DNA from: Methanothrix harundinacea
GTDB taxonomy: Archaea > Halobacteriota > Methanosarcinia > Methanotrichales > Methanotrichaceae
Assembly: GCA_002506535.1 (NCBI GenBank)
Contig: DAXT01000012.1
Span: 1-31,831 of the forward strand
Direction: 5' to 3'
DNA: 31,831 nucleotides
Shown: positions 1 through 8,817 of the stretch, piece by piece
Layout: the number at the start of each line of letters is the position of its first letter
Position numbering within the stretch: position 1 is the first letter of the stretch
Program-made: the position numbers and the translations under genes
The notes under the pieces: generated by a model
Told to the model about the DNA's origin: nothing
Seen by the model: the letters and a program-made list of their open reading frames with translations, nothing else
Databases searched by the model: none

Positions 1-29
1 GATGTTTGAGTTATTCGAAATCCTCCACC

Positions 30-41
30 ATTATATAAATG
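30..41. promoter_or_regulatory. TATA-box-like element near window start
   Basis: The bases read ATTATATAAATG, a good archaeal TATA match on either strand. Read leftward it is TTTATATAAT followed by a GGTGGAGG-like Shine-Dalgarno sequence, which fits a minus-strand gene lying beyond the window start. Read rightward it would start an RNA near position 60, but no convincing gene follows. The orientation is therefore unresolved. The rest of 1-309 holds only a terminator for the next gene and two short overlapping ORFs that I do not believe. Confidence 0.4.
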
Positions 42-228
42 GATTTGCGGGAGGGAAAAGGGCGCCGATTCCCCCATCATAGGGGCGATTTCATGAGATT
101 AGGCCCTTCTGACGGTCTCGGTCATCTGTCGGATGGCTGTATCGCGGGCCCATGGGGTATTGAGAGGTACAAATGCGGTGGTCCAGAGCCTCATCCATCC
201 ATCGCGATGAGACACAATCTGCTGAATT

Positions 229-271
229 GATAAAAACAAAAAGCAGTCATCCCCCCCGTTCGGGAGGGGAT
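229..271 (-). terminator. Hairpin plus T-run terminator of the NodB-like gene
   Basis: On the minus strand, 271-249 forms a GC-rich stem (ATCCCCTCCCG against CGGGGGGGAT, one T-G pair, tight loop). It is followed by two T5 runs at 243-239 and 237-233. It lies about 40 nt past the stop codon of the minus-strand gene ending at 310, so it most likely ends that transcript. Confidence 0.65.
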
Positions 272-309
272 GGTTGCATCGACGCCTTTCTTTAGCTACC
301 ATTACAGTT

Positions 310-1314
310 TTAGGAGGTTTGAGGTTCGGTGGCATTGGTTTCTATATCATCGATGACTCTAATCGTGGCGTTGATCCCCTCTTCGTCTTCGTCGCATTCG
401 GGACAGACTTCCGAGGCGGCGATTTCTGGCAATTCTGATACGTCGCGAACGCCGGCCTTGGTCATATCGACGAGCTGGATGGTGGTGACGAAGGTGGCCT
501 CCTGGGAGATGGCGTAATCCATGAACCTGTTAAGAGCATCCAGGTAATCTCCGGAGCCGGAGACGGATGTGGTCAGACTGACTACCATGGGCTCGTCCTT
601 GCCCTGGATCTCTTCGAACTTGCCGACGAGGGCGTCGTACCACTGGTCGGCGTCCATCCCACCATCGCTGAAGTAGCTGTCATGGAGGACGACCCTCTCC
701 CCCGATAGGTCGCGGGTGCTCACCGGGACGGCGTAGAAGTTGTGCCCCTCTACCGGGTAGGGCCAGACGTCGTTCTCGTGGCCGGGCTCGTAGAGGAGTC
801 CTGCCTGAAAGCCAGCACTGTACTCGATGCCGAGCCCATCCAGAGCCTCATAAGTATCCTGGTTCTGATCGAAGGACTGGGGCATGAAACCCTTCGCGAT
901 GATGACGTTAGTTCCACAGATAACGTTGGACTCAACATACGTCTTCGAGGTTTCCAGCAATCGATATTGCTCTAAATAAGGCAGCTGACTGAGCTTTTCA
1001 TCGGCGTGTTTGCCGGACATGGCGAACTCGAACTCCGACTCCAGGCCCATGCGGGTGAGCCGGATCCTCGCACGGGTATCGATGAGATCCTGGGTAGAGA
1101 AGATGGTAGCGACTAGGTTTCGGCTGTTGATATCGGTGTACATGTTCACGAGATTCAGCTCCGCTGCCTTCGCCTCCTCTGCCGTCGCCGAGGGGGGCAC
1201 TCCGGTGGATATCATCAGGTTGACTATGGTCGGTTCTTCTGCCGCTTGCGACGTTCCGAGGATTGTGATGATCGAAACGAATGCAATTATAGCCCATGCC
1301 GATCGAGTTCTCAT
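310..1314 (-). CDS. Secreted polysaccharide-deacetylase (NodB)-like protein, probably catalytically inactive
   Basis: A 334-residue exported protein. Residues 1-24 are a clear Sec signal peptide (basic start, hydrophobic core, cleavage near SQA-AEE). The layout of residues 30-285 resembles the NodB / polysaccharide deacetylase fold: a VATIFST strand at 68-74, the zinc-site region at 95-105, a KGFMPQSFDQNQDTYEALDG segment at 141-160 in the place of the family's FRPPYG motif, and a C-terminal YLDALNRFMDYA helix. The catalytic TFDD Asp pair is absent at the N-terminus, and only one His (H103) remains of the HxxxH zinc motif. Hydrolysis is therefore doubtful and a binding role is more likely. The tail is acidic with a CPEC motif at 304-307. 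A GAGGTGA Shine-Dalgarno sequence sits 7-8 nt before the ATG. The fold call rests on motif layout only. Confidence 0.62.
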   Translation of the reverse strand: MRTRSAWAIIAFVSIITILGTSQAAEEPTIVNLMISTGVPPSATAEEAKAAELNLVNMYTDINSRNLVATIFSTQDLIDTRARIRLTRMGLESEFEFAMSGKHADEKLSQLPYLEQYRLLETSKTYVESNVICGTNVIIAKGFMPQSFDQNQDTYEALDGLGIEYSAGFQAGLLYEPGHENDVWPYPVEGHNFYAVPVSTRDLSGERVVLHDSYFSDGGMDADQWYDALVGKFEEIQGKDEPMVVSLTTSVSGSGDYLDALNRFMDYAISQEATFVTTIQLVDMTKAGVRDVSELPEIAASEVCPECDEDEEGINATIRVIDDIETNATEPQTS

Positions 1315-1538
1315 AATTTATTCACCTCATCCATGGATAGAACTGTATCTTCATCTCATAATAGGATAAAATACTACAAAAACGTTTCTAGAGATAGTTA
1401 TATCTTTAAAGACGATAAGTTTAATTAATGACGATGCACATTAAATGATGTGACTGGGCAATTTTGCCCGAGAATAAGAGGTGCATGGATGGAGCCATAG
1501 GAGTGGCTTCTACGGTCAGCTTATGGAGGGGAAGAACG
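1315..1538. promoter_or_regulatory. Divergent AT-rich promoter region between two exported-protein genes
   Basis: This stretch is much richer in A/T than the flanking genes and separates divergent reading frames. Candidate TATA elements are TATTTTATCC (about 1375-1366, minus strand) and TTATATCTTTAAAG (about 1396-1409, plus strand). A GGGCAATTTTGCCC inverted repeat occupies 1456-1469, between the putative plus-strand promoter and the 1539 start, and could be an operator or an RNA hairpin. I see no gene here; a TTG-initiated in-frame extension from 1464 lacks a signal-peptide start. Confidence 0.4.
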
Positions 1539-2267
1539 ATGAAGAAGACTTATCTCAGGATAGAAATCTGGGCTTTAGCCGTCATAAGCATCTTTGCCCT
1601 GGTGGCACCCTGTGCAGGGGTAGTTGCCTGTACGCCCACCGCTTCGATAAATGCCTTTGTAAATCAACACGTCGAGTTCCAACCGGATCCTTCTGATGCA
1701 ACCACCTATTGGTACTCCTGGTCAGCATCAACAGGAGTTGTAGTTCACGATCCGCCAGGAACAGAGGATAGCACAATATTCGCCTTGGACGCTCCTGCCG
1801 ACCCTGGAACCTACTCGGTGGATGTATTAATAACCAACAGTAAGGCAATAGCATGTAGTGCTCAAACCTGCTATGGACTGAATGTGTACAGCTGCTGTCC
1901 GAAAGCATTAGAAAACTATTGTACCAGCGATACACCGACCTGGTGCTGGTACGACTCCTGCGGCATCGCGGCCCCCTTTACACCATCTGGCTCGATCAGG
2001 TTTGAGTGGTACATCAACGATGGAACGACGCCCATCAGCACAAGTCCGTGCTATACCCCCAACTTCGAGAACGATGTGGGATACATTCCGCCGTCGAAAG
2101 CTGAGCCCACGAAAGCCCAGACCGTCACGATGAAGGTGATCCAGGACACAACTGGCGCAAATTATCCGCACAACCCCGTCGAGACAGAGCTCTACAGCTG
2201 CACCCTCAACTTCAACCTCCATTGGGATCCGGGAGACGAAATCGCGATCGGTGTAGCCTTCAACTGA
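1539..2267 (+). CDS. Cysteine-rich secreted protein of unknown function
   Basis: A 242-residue exported protein with no family I can name. The start at 1539 is preferred over in-frame starts at 1464 or 1485. It follows a GGAGGGG Shine-Dalgarno sequence and opens directly into a signal peptide (MKKTYLRIEIWALAVISIFA..., cleavage after PCAG-VVA or nearby). The mature part looks like Ig/PKD-type beta-sandwich modules: a YWYSWSAS strand, a GTYSVDVLITNS strand, then a second FEWYIND...TVTMKVI module. It has well over ten cysteines, including a CC pair and paired Cys around WCWYDSC, suggesting disulfide stabilisation outside the cell. There is no transmembrane anchor or sorting motif at the C-terminus. 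It heads a plus-strand series with the PKD and DUF11 genes downstream, which suggests a shared envelope or extracellular structure (inference). Confidence 0.7.
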   Translation: MKKTYLRIEIWALAVISIFALVAPCAGVVACTPTASINAFVNQHVEFQPDPSDATTYWYSWSASTGVVVHDPPGTEDSTIFALDAPADPGTYSVDVLITNSKAIACSAQTCYGLNVYSCCPKALENYCTSDTPTWCWYDSCGIAAPFTPSGSIRFEWYINDGTTPISTSPCYTPNFENDVGYIPPSKAEPTKAQTVTMKVIQDTTGANYPHNPVETELYSCTLNFNLHWDPGDEIAIGVAFN

Positions 2268-2394
2268 ACGGTTTGCCGGAGGAGGGCGACCTATGGTCGC
2301 CCGGCCTCAACATTTTCTCACCATTAAAACGAGGAATTTGGCGACTTCTCGTAATAAGAAAAGGTTAATAGCTATGGATGGAGAGGAAGAGAAG

Positions 2395-3978
2395 ATGGAA
2401 GATACGGAGGCGGGAGGCATGAAAATAAGATCGATCTTGTATCTCTTAATTATCCTCGGGATCTCTCAGACCCTATCGGTTTCCGGGCAGTCGGGCTGGG
2501 ACCCCTGGTGCAATTATCCGGGTGGCTCATGTACCGCAAACGATATAACAATCACAAGAGTTTACCTGCTCCAGACATCTCCGACTTCAGTCACCCTGAT
2601 GGGGACATTCAACTTAAATTTGGCCACCGATAGGGATTGCCCGTACTCCGTGGTGGACATCTACCAGGCAGATGGGCAGACGCCAATAGAGCTGAAGCGT
2701 GTCACCTGGCTCGACACCCTGTCCGGAGGTACAAGTCCCCAGGAGGTCCCTCTTGCAACGATAACCTATCCCCCCGGACAATCAATAGTATTAAAGAATA
2801 TATATGTTCAGTGGTCTGCGAGTAAAAAAACGTGCGGTGAGAATTGTAATAACTATCAGTCCGCCAAATGCTATAAGGACCCAGGACCCCTGGTCGTCCC
2901 CCCTCCCCTTATCGCAGCCTTCGCAGGCTATGATGTCTGCCTCGGGATACCGATCCAATTCACCGACCAGACCACCGGCGGCTACAAGCCCTACGCCTCG
3001 TCGGTCTGGAATTTCGGAGACGGGACCACCTACAGCTGTACTTCGGCCTCCCCCTGCAACCCTCCCGCTAAAACGTACGGTTCTGCAGGAAAATATAACG
3101 TCACCCTGACCGTGACCGACGATAAAGGGGTAAAGTCCACGAAGTCTCAATACTATTATATCTGGGCCCACCCGGTCGCAAATTTCAGTTACGCCCAGGG
3201 ATGTGGGTTCGTAGTTCAATTCACGGATAGATCGACGGCGAATACGACGGCCGACGTAACGCCCGCGATCACAGCTTGGAGCTGGGATTTCGACGGCGAC
3301 GGCTCCGAAGACAGCTCATGGCAGAACCCCGAATACACCTTTCCGGCTCCGGGGACCTATCCCGTCAAGCTCACCGTAACGGACTCGAAGGGATGCACCG
3401 GTTTCATAGTCAAAGATGTCACCGTCGATCCGGCCATTCAAGCGACGGCCGCTTCCAACTCTCCCGTCTGTGAGGGATCGACGATCATGCTGTATGGCGG
3501 TCCCGATGGCTTGAATAGCTATTCCTGGACCGGTCCGGACGGGTTCACGAGCAGCTTGCAGAACCCCACCATCTCTCCTGCCACCCTGACCAACGCTGGA
3601 ACTTATACATTGAAGGTCATCGACGATGAAGGATGTGAGACTGAAGCGAAGACGACTGCTCTGGTTCAGATGAAGCCGGAGGTCTCGGCGGGCCCGGACC
3701 TCTACATATGCGAGACGGAAGAACGCGTCCTTATAGAGGGGTCGAATACGGGCGGCCCTGCCGCCTATCTGTGGACGACTTCAGGCACAGGCAGCTTTGA
3801 GCCGGAGGGCGAGCTGATTACGCACTACCGCCCGAGCGATGAGGATAGGGAGTCAGGAGAGGTAGAAATCACCCTGACGGCCGTCGGGACTGGCCCCTGC
3901 GGCACCTTCAGCACAAGCGATAATATGACGCTATCGATCTTGAAAGTCCCTGAGGCATCGATCAATGTGATCTTCTGA
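2395..3978 (+). CDS. Secreted PKD-domain protein
   Basis: About 527 residues from the ATG at 2395, chosen because GGAGAGG lies about 10 nt upstream. ATGs at 2374 and 2419 are in frame and possible; 2419 starts directly at the signal peptide but its GGGAGG is only 1 nt away. The signal peptide (MKIRSILYLLIILGI...) ends near SVSG-QSG. An N-terminal region of about 140 residues of unknown type follows, then two PKD domains recognisable by WNFGDGT and WDFDGDG plus GKYNVTLTVTD / GTYPVKLTVTD, then two Ig-like modules (SYSWTGPDG... and AYLWTTSGTG...) like those in adhesins. PKD domains are extracellular beta-sandwiches found in methanogen surface proteins. No membrane anchor is visible. The gene lies 39 nt upstream of the DUF11 gene, so the two are probably co-transcribed. 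Confidence 0.82.
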   Translation: MEDTEAGGMKIRSILYLLIILGISQTLSVSGQSGWDPWCNYPGGSCTANDITITRVYLLQTSPTSVTLMGTFNLNLATDRDCPYSVVDIYQADGQTPIELKRVTWLDTLSGGTSPQEVPLATITYPPGQSIVLKNIYVQWSASKKTCGENCNNYQSAKCYKDPGPLVVPPPLIAAFAGYDVCLGIPIQFTDQTTGGYKPYASSVWNFGDGTTYSCTSASPCNPPAKTYGSAGKYNVTLTVTDDKGVKSTKSQYYYIWAHPVANFSYAQGCGFVVQFTDRSTANTTADVTPAITAWSWDFDGDGSEDSSWQNPEYTFPAPGTYPVKLTVTDSKGCTGFIVKDVTVDPAIQATAASNSPVCEGSTIMLYGGPDGLNSYSWTGPDGFTSSLQNPTISPATLTNAGTYTLKVIDDEGCETEAKTTALVQMKPEVSAGPDLYICETEERVLIEGSNTGGPAAYLWTTSGTGSFEPEGELITHYRPSDEDRESGEVEITLTAVGTGPCGTFSTSDNMTLSILKVPEASINVIF

Positions 3979-4017
3979 GGATAATAGGCCTAGGATTCGA
4001 GAGGAGGAACGAGGAAG

Positions 4018-7000
4018 ATGCAAACCAAATCCTGTATTAAGGGAGATGATCGGATAACTCACCGTTCTAGGAAGACAGAGGTGATATCTCCTTCAACCTT
4101 CAGGGCCTATAAGGGCTGGGCTCTGGCATTTCTCCTGAGCCTATCCCTATGCTCAACGGTTTATGCGGAGGTTCCGGCCGATTATTATCCTGGTGAGACT
4201 TATACATTCAGCACGGGATTAGATCCTGACCTGTTCATCTTCGACTGGAAAGCATCCTGCTGCAGCGATCCTGGCTGCTGTGAGGATCCGACATGTTGTG
4301 GGGATTCCAGTTGCGGCACCAACACGGGAACTTCTGGCGACCAGTTCGTGTGGACGGCCCCATATGTGAAGTGCCCCACCGTCGTCAACATATCGGTATT
4401 CGTCGGCGTCAAGGCCTACCCGGCATGTAACGGCATGGCTGAGATCAGCTTCACGGTGCTGCCCAACCCTTCGATCGATATCGAGAAGGCGACGAACGGT
4501 GACGATGCTGATACCGGGACAGGTCCCATCGTGGCGGTCGGGTCCACGGTAACATGGACTTATGTGGTCACCAACTCGGGTAACGTTCCTCTCACCGACG
4601 TCTACGTGACCGACGACGTCACCGGTCCCGTAGCAGGGCCCATCACCCTGAACGTCGGAGAAAGCGAGACGTTCACAGTCACCGGGACTGCTCAGGTCGG
4701 CCAGTACAGCAACGTAGCGACGGCCAACGGGACTTATCAGGGTCAGGAAGTCGAAGACACCGATCCGAGCCACTACTTCGGCAGTGAGCCGGTGATTCTG
4801 AAACCGGGACTGGAGGTTCATAAGACCGCATCTCCAACCACTGGAGTCCCCTGTAATGACGTCACCTTCACCATAGTCGTGAAGAACACCGGGGAAGTCC
4901 CCCTGAGCCTGGAGGTGAACGACACCCTCCCCGCGGGGATGAGCTACATCTCCGCCTCCCCAGCCCCCGACAGGGTCATCGAGAACGCCGACGGGACGGC
5001 GACGATCTTCTGGGATGGGCTTGGAACCCTCAATCCAGGCAACGAGACGACGATCTCCCTTGTAGGCCACATCGACGAGGATATACCCAAATCGGCCTCG
5101 ACGACCGATACCACCCTCGCCGTCCTCGGATCTCACGATCTTGGAAGAGGTGGGAGTTCCGTCGGCGAAGAGGTCCTCTGGGTCCAGCAGGTCGGTGGAG
5201 GCGGCCTCGCCGATACCATCGAGGGTCTGATCTGGCTGAGGGTGAGGCTGGAGGTGGAGCTCGCCAAGATGATAGAGCTTCGGGGTAGGTTCGATAAAGG
5301 GTCTCCTCGTCTCGTCGTCGACGTGGCAGAGGGCGACCTTCCTGGGTACGAGGTCTATAATTATACCAACCCTGCCACGAATGAGCGGCTCGTCCTCTTC
5401 ATGGACGCCGGGGGGATTCTTACCAGGTCGGAGTACTACAACCCCGGAATGGACGCGGTCCTCACCTCAGAGTATGGACCCGATGGGTCCTTGATATCTG
5501 ACGGCCTCCTATTGGCCTCGAGGATGGAGGGGCTTTCGATCGACTACGACGTACCCTCACCCGGCTTCAAGATCAGGACGGTCTTCGACTACAAGACCGG
5601 CGACACCCTCATCGAGACGGTTAACCCAAAAGGAGAGGTCACCCGGAGGGATTACCGGAAGACTCCGGGGGTACCCAAGTTTAAGGAGTTCCGGCTCCGT
5701 AACTCCGTTTCGGCGACCGGCACCTACGATGACGGGACCGTCTCGGACTCGGACTACGCGGACGTGATCGTAAGCTACCGCTCCGAGCTCGATCTGAGGA
5801 AGGTACCATCGCCGATCACAGCCCGCGTCGGTTCTGTCGTCACCTATAGCTTCACCGTGGAGAACGTCGGCCGGACCACCATCACCGACCTTCAGCTCTT
5901 CGACGACAGGCTTAACAGATTCATAGACCTCAACAGAACGACGCTGAAGCCCGGTGAGGTGGCGTTCGGGACGGCGGAGTATACAGTAGTCTCCAGCGAC
6001 CTGTTGGGTCCCATAGTGAACAACGCGACGGTGACGGGAACTGATCCCCAGGGCGACGTGATCGAGGACTCGGATACCGCCACTGTGCCGCTGTTGCAGG
6101 AACTGCAATCGAGTATCATTTTGACCAAGACCCCTGACAAGACCGAGGTCGAGGTAGGAGGAATCGTGAAGTATTCCTTCGTAGTTGAGAACGCCGGGTT
6201 CACCACCATCACCGACCTCAAACTTTTCGACGACAGGCTGAACCGGTATATTGACCTCAATAGAACGACGCTGAAGCCCGCAGAGGTGGCTGTGGGGACG
6301 GCGGAGTACACTGTTCTGGCTGATGACCGGCCAGGTCCTATAATCAATAACGCGACCGTTACCGGATATGACGAAAACTTCCTCCCGGTAACGGCAGAGG
6401 ACTCCGCCATGGTCAATGTGACCAATGCGACGTCCCCCTCAAGACCCAACGTAACCAAGACCGCCCTCCAGAAGTCGGTGAGACCGGGGGACGAGGTTAC
6501 TTACAAAATTAATATCACTCATACCCCAAATCAGGATTTAATCGTCAACGACACCTTCAGCCGGCCGGTGGAGTTCGTCAGCGCCGATCCCTGGCCTTCG
6601 GCGGTGGGGGACCGGTGGCAGAGGTGGGATAATATAACGATCGAGGCTGACAGAACGCGGGTGATCACCCTAGTCGTCAGAACCGTAAAGCAGGACTTCA
6701 CCTTCGATATGGTCCAGGGGGTCTCGGGGACGGGGTTCGTCAAGGTCGCGAACGATTACAATACGGCCCCGCCCTCTTACATCCTCACCAACACCGTCAC
6801 CGTCACGAATTCGACGGGCTCTAATATCGGCGACGACACCGAGACCGTCTTCGTCTCCGAGGGAGGGACCGAGCTATCGACCCGGGAGCACGGCTCCGGG
6901 AGCTACGATAGCGATGAGATCCTCCAGATGAGGACCGCGAACAGGTCGATATCGATGGAGAAGGACGTCTCAGCCGCCTATGCGCCGACGACCCTGGGCC

Positions 7001-8673
7001 TCTACAACGGCAGGGTAGTCGAGTACTCGTCGAGGTGGAGCCAGGAGGCCAGGGGCAAAAACCGCGTCACAGGCGCTTCGATGACCGAGGCCTACCGTTA
7101 CGCCACCACCATCGACCGGGAGTCGAGGCTCTTCCTGGACAAAAACGGGTCGGTGATGGAGATCGAGAGCGAGTTCGACGGCGTGGCAGAGTTCGGGTTC
7201 TTCAAGATGCCGTCGAACACCTCGGGCCCCAAGGCGACCCCCATCTTCGAGATGAGGGAGGGTTACGCCGGAAGCTTCCGGGTTTCAGAAAGGGTCGACG
7301 AGTACGGAAAGGGCGTCTCCTACGAGAAGTCGGCGGTGGGCTCGGGGCTCGTCGTTGGTGACAGACGGATCGGCACCTCCCAGAGGTCTTACGAGTCCGG
7401 GACCGGAGCTTACGACTCGGAGGAGATCATCGAGACCGCCACCAACTACATCGCAAAAGACATAAGCCTCGTATACGCCCCCGTGAGCTTGAACCTCACC
7501 GACGACGTCTCAATAGACGCCTCCGGAAAGTGGAAGGAAGGGATCTATTCGAAGACGCCGGGGATGAGCCTAATCGGCGAGGAGTACACCTCCATCGACC
7601 GCCTCGATAAGGAGTCGGTCTTCAGAGGGCTGAACGACCTGTCGACGGAGGCCGATTTCGTCGGCTCTGCGCGATACAGGGTCGTGGTGGGTGATGGGTC
7701 AGATGCGGCAGGGAGAGTCTCCGACGTAAAGAGGTCTGGAGCCGTCATCGACTACGACGAGGTCTACTCTGGTGACTATTCCATAGCCAGAAGGATCCTT
7801 ATAACGGGGGTTGCCAAGTACGACCATCCCCACATATCCGTCTCCAAGGTGGGGGAGGCGGACTCCAACTCTAGCCAGGTCCACTACACCATCACCGTAA
7901 CCAACGACGGTAACGTCCCCTTGACGGATATATCGGTCGAGGACACCTTCCCGCAGGGGACAGTCTACATAAGCTCATCTCTCAGGCCGCAGGTCACCGC
8001 CGGGAAGGCCGTATGGGACAGACAGGCCATGCCGGGCGAAGGCCTGACCCTGCCGGTGGGCGCAGTCCTGAAGATCGACCTCACCCTCGACGTCACCGAG
8101 GGCGCAGGCGGCCTCGTCAACGTCGTCAAGGCCACGGCCAGCGCCGGGAACGATACCGTCCTCACCGCCACCAACTTCTCGGTCCTGGAGGCGGAGTGGC
8201 TTTCCTGCTGCCCCGACGAGATCTTCGCCAGCAAGACGGCAGCCGTCGATCCGGTCCTCAATAACGTCGTCCTCTACAGGCTGACGGTACAGAACCTCCA
8301 GGAGGGGCCGATCGTCGCCAGGATCGAGGACACCCTACCCCAGGGTCTCGGACTCCTCGGATCGTCGATGATGCCTTCGGAGCACGACCGGTCTAGCGGC
8401 CTCATCGCCTGGGTCGTCGCAGATCTGAAGCCCGGGGAGGTCAGGACGATCGAGTACCTCGTCGAGGCCAGTTACCCAGGCCGCTATCTGAACGTCGCCA
8501 AGGTTGATCCGTACACCGTTGACGGAAGAGAGCTTCGGGAGGCCTCTATCTCCGCCATCGTTGAGATAGGGCCCTTCGAAGCGGCGCAGGTCCCTCCCGG
8601 CTGGGTCCCGCCGGACTGGGGGTTCAATCATACGGCCCTCACTTGTGAGATGATCTGTGAAGAGATCCTCTAG
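4018..8673 (+). CDS. Giant DUF11-repeat surface protein
   Basis: A 1551-residue exported protein, the largest in the window. A long basic/polar n-region (1-32) precedes a hydrophobic segment (GWALAFLLSLSLCSTVYA, to about 50), consistent with a signal peptide. Residues 81-99 are a CC-x4 hexad repeat. DUF11 modules (hallmarks VTYTFTVTNxGxVPLTDVxVxDxLP and NxATVTG) appear at about 152-255, 265-365, 589-697, 698-800, 805-930, 1265-1365 and 1385-1490. Two further unusual regions occur at about 380-580 and 960-1240; the latter holds two related copies around YDSDEI and YDSEEI. Many N-x-S/T sites could be glycosylated. There is no C-terminal transmembrane helix or PGF-type signal, so attachment must be indirect. 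A structural or adhesive envelope role is inferred from the family; nothing here shows an enzyme. Confidence 0.85.
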   Translation: MQTKSCIKGDDRITHRSRKTEVISPSTFRAYKGWALAFLLSLSLCSTVYAEVPADYYPGETYTFSTGLDPDLFIFDWKASCCSDPGCCEDPTCCGDSSCGTNTGTSGDQFVWTAPYVKCPTVVNISVFVGVKAYPACNGMAEISFTVLPNPSIDIEKATNGDDADTGTGPIVAVGSTVTWTYVVTNSGNVPLTDVYVTDDVTGPVAGPITLNVGESETFTVTGTAQVGQYSNVATANGTYQGQEVEDTDPSHYFGSEPVILKPGLEVHKTASPTTGVPCNDVTFTIVVKNTGEVPLSLEVNDTLPAGMSYISASPAPDRVIENADGTATIFWDGLGTLNPGNETTISLVGHIDEDIPKSASTTDTTLAVLGSHDLGRGGSSVGEEVLWVQQVGGGGLADTIEGLIWLRVRLEVELAKMIELRGRFDKGSPRLVVDVAEGDLPGYEVYNYTNPATNERLVLFMDAGGILTRSEYYNPGMDAVLTSEYGPDGSLISDGLLLASRMEGLSIDYDVPSPGFKIRTVFDYKTGDTLIETVNPKGEVTRRDYRKTPGVPKFKEFRLRNSVSATGTYDDGTVSDSDYADVIVSYRSELDLRKVPSPITARVGSVVTYSFTVENVGRTTITDLQLFDDRLNRFIDLNRTTLKPGEVAFGTAEYTVVSSDLLGPIVNNATVTGTDPQGDVIEDSDTATVPLLQELQSSIILTKTPDKTEVEVGGIVKYSFVVENAGFTTITDLKLFDDRLNRYIDLNRTTLKPAEVAVGTAEYTVLADDRPGPIINNATVTGYDENFLPVTAEDSAMVNVTNATSPSRPNVTKTALQKSVRPGDEVTYKINITHTPNQDLIVNDTFSRPVEFVSADPWPSAVGDRWQRWDNITIEADRTRVITLVVRTVKQDFTFDMVQGVSGTGFVKVANDYNTAPPSYILTNTVTVTNSTGSNIGDDTETVFVSEGGTELSTREHGSGSYDSDEILQMRTANRSISMEKDVSAAYAPTTLGLYNGRVVEYSSRWSQEARGKNRVTGASMTEAYRYATTIDRESRLFLDKNGSVMEIESEFDGVAEFGFFKMPSNTSGPKATPIFEMREGYAGSFRVSERVDEYGKGVSYEKSAVGSGLVVGDRRIGTSQRSYESGTGAYDSEEIIETATNYIAKDISLVYAPVSLNLTDDVSIDASGKWKEGIYSKTPGMSLIGEEYTSIDRLDKESVFRGLNDLSTEADFVGSARYRVVVGDGSDAAGRVSDVKRSGAVIDYDEVYSGDYSIARRILITGVAKYDHPHISVSKVGEADSNSSQVHYTITVTNDGNVPLTDISVEDTFPQGTVYISSSLRPQVTAGKAVWDRQAMPGEGLTLPVGAVLKIDLTLDVTEGAGGLVNVVKATASAGNDTVLTATNFSVLEAEWLSCCPDEIFASKTAAVDPVLNNVVLYRLTVQNLQEGPIVARIEDTLPQGLGLLGSSMMPSEHDRSSGLIAWVVADLKPGEVRTIEYLVEASYPGRYLNVAKVDPYTVDGRELREASISAIVEIGPFEAAQVPPGWVPPDWGFNHTALTCEMICEEIL
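4258..4317 (+). repeat. 18-bp-period Cys-hexad coding repeat (CC-x4)3-C
   Basis: Three consecutive hexads, each CC followed by four residues with Asp at hexad position 4, end with a final Cys-Gly (residues 81-100 of the DUF11 protein). The spacing is exact: CC at 81-82, 87-88 and 93-94, then C99. Such a dense regular Cys array suggests a disulfide ladder or metal site at the mature N-terminus. Confidence 0.7.
5782..6435 (+). repeat. Tandem duplication of a DUF11 module, 327-bp period
   Basis: Copy A (5782-6108) and copy B (from 6109) encode nearly identical cores, such as TTITDLQLFDDRLNRFIDLN against TTITDLKLFDDRLNRYIDLN, followed by RTTLKP. The DNA is also close: AACGACGCTGAAGCCCG occurs in both, exactly 327 bases apart. 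This is an in-frame duplication more recent than the divergence of the other modules. Confidence 0.85.
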
Positions 8674-8817
8674 CTAAAGTGGCGTTCCGGTGGGGGGCTC
8701 GACCTCTCATCACCTGAGCCGATGATGAGGAGAAAAATAGAGCAATAAAGTCAAAACAGGGGGCTAAACGGCGATCGTCGCCGCATCATCGGAGGGGCGG
8801 ACCGGCGGCGATCCCGA

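Noticed and set aside
39..335. Two short overlapping ORFs (63 and 78 codons) near the window start
   Set aside because: Neither has a ribosome-binding site or recognisable domain, and the minus-strand one runs through the terminator hairpin.
1464..1538. N-terminal extension of the Cys-rich secreted protein
   Set aside because: It would start with TTG and put 25 polar residues before a complete signal peptide that has its own ribosome-binding site.
4219..5136. 305-codon open frame on the minus strand
   Set aside because: Antisense to the DUF11 protein, whose reading frame is continuous and full of family motifs.
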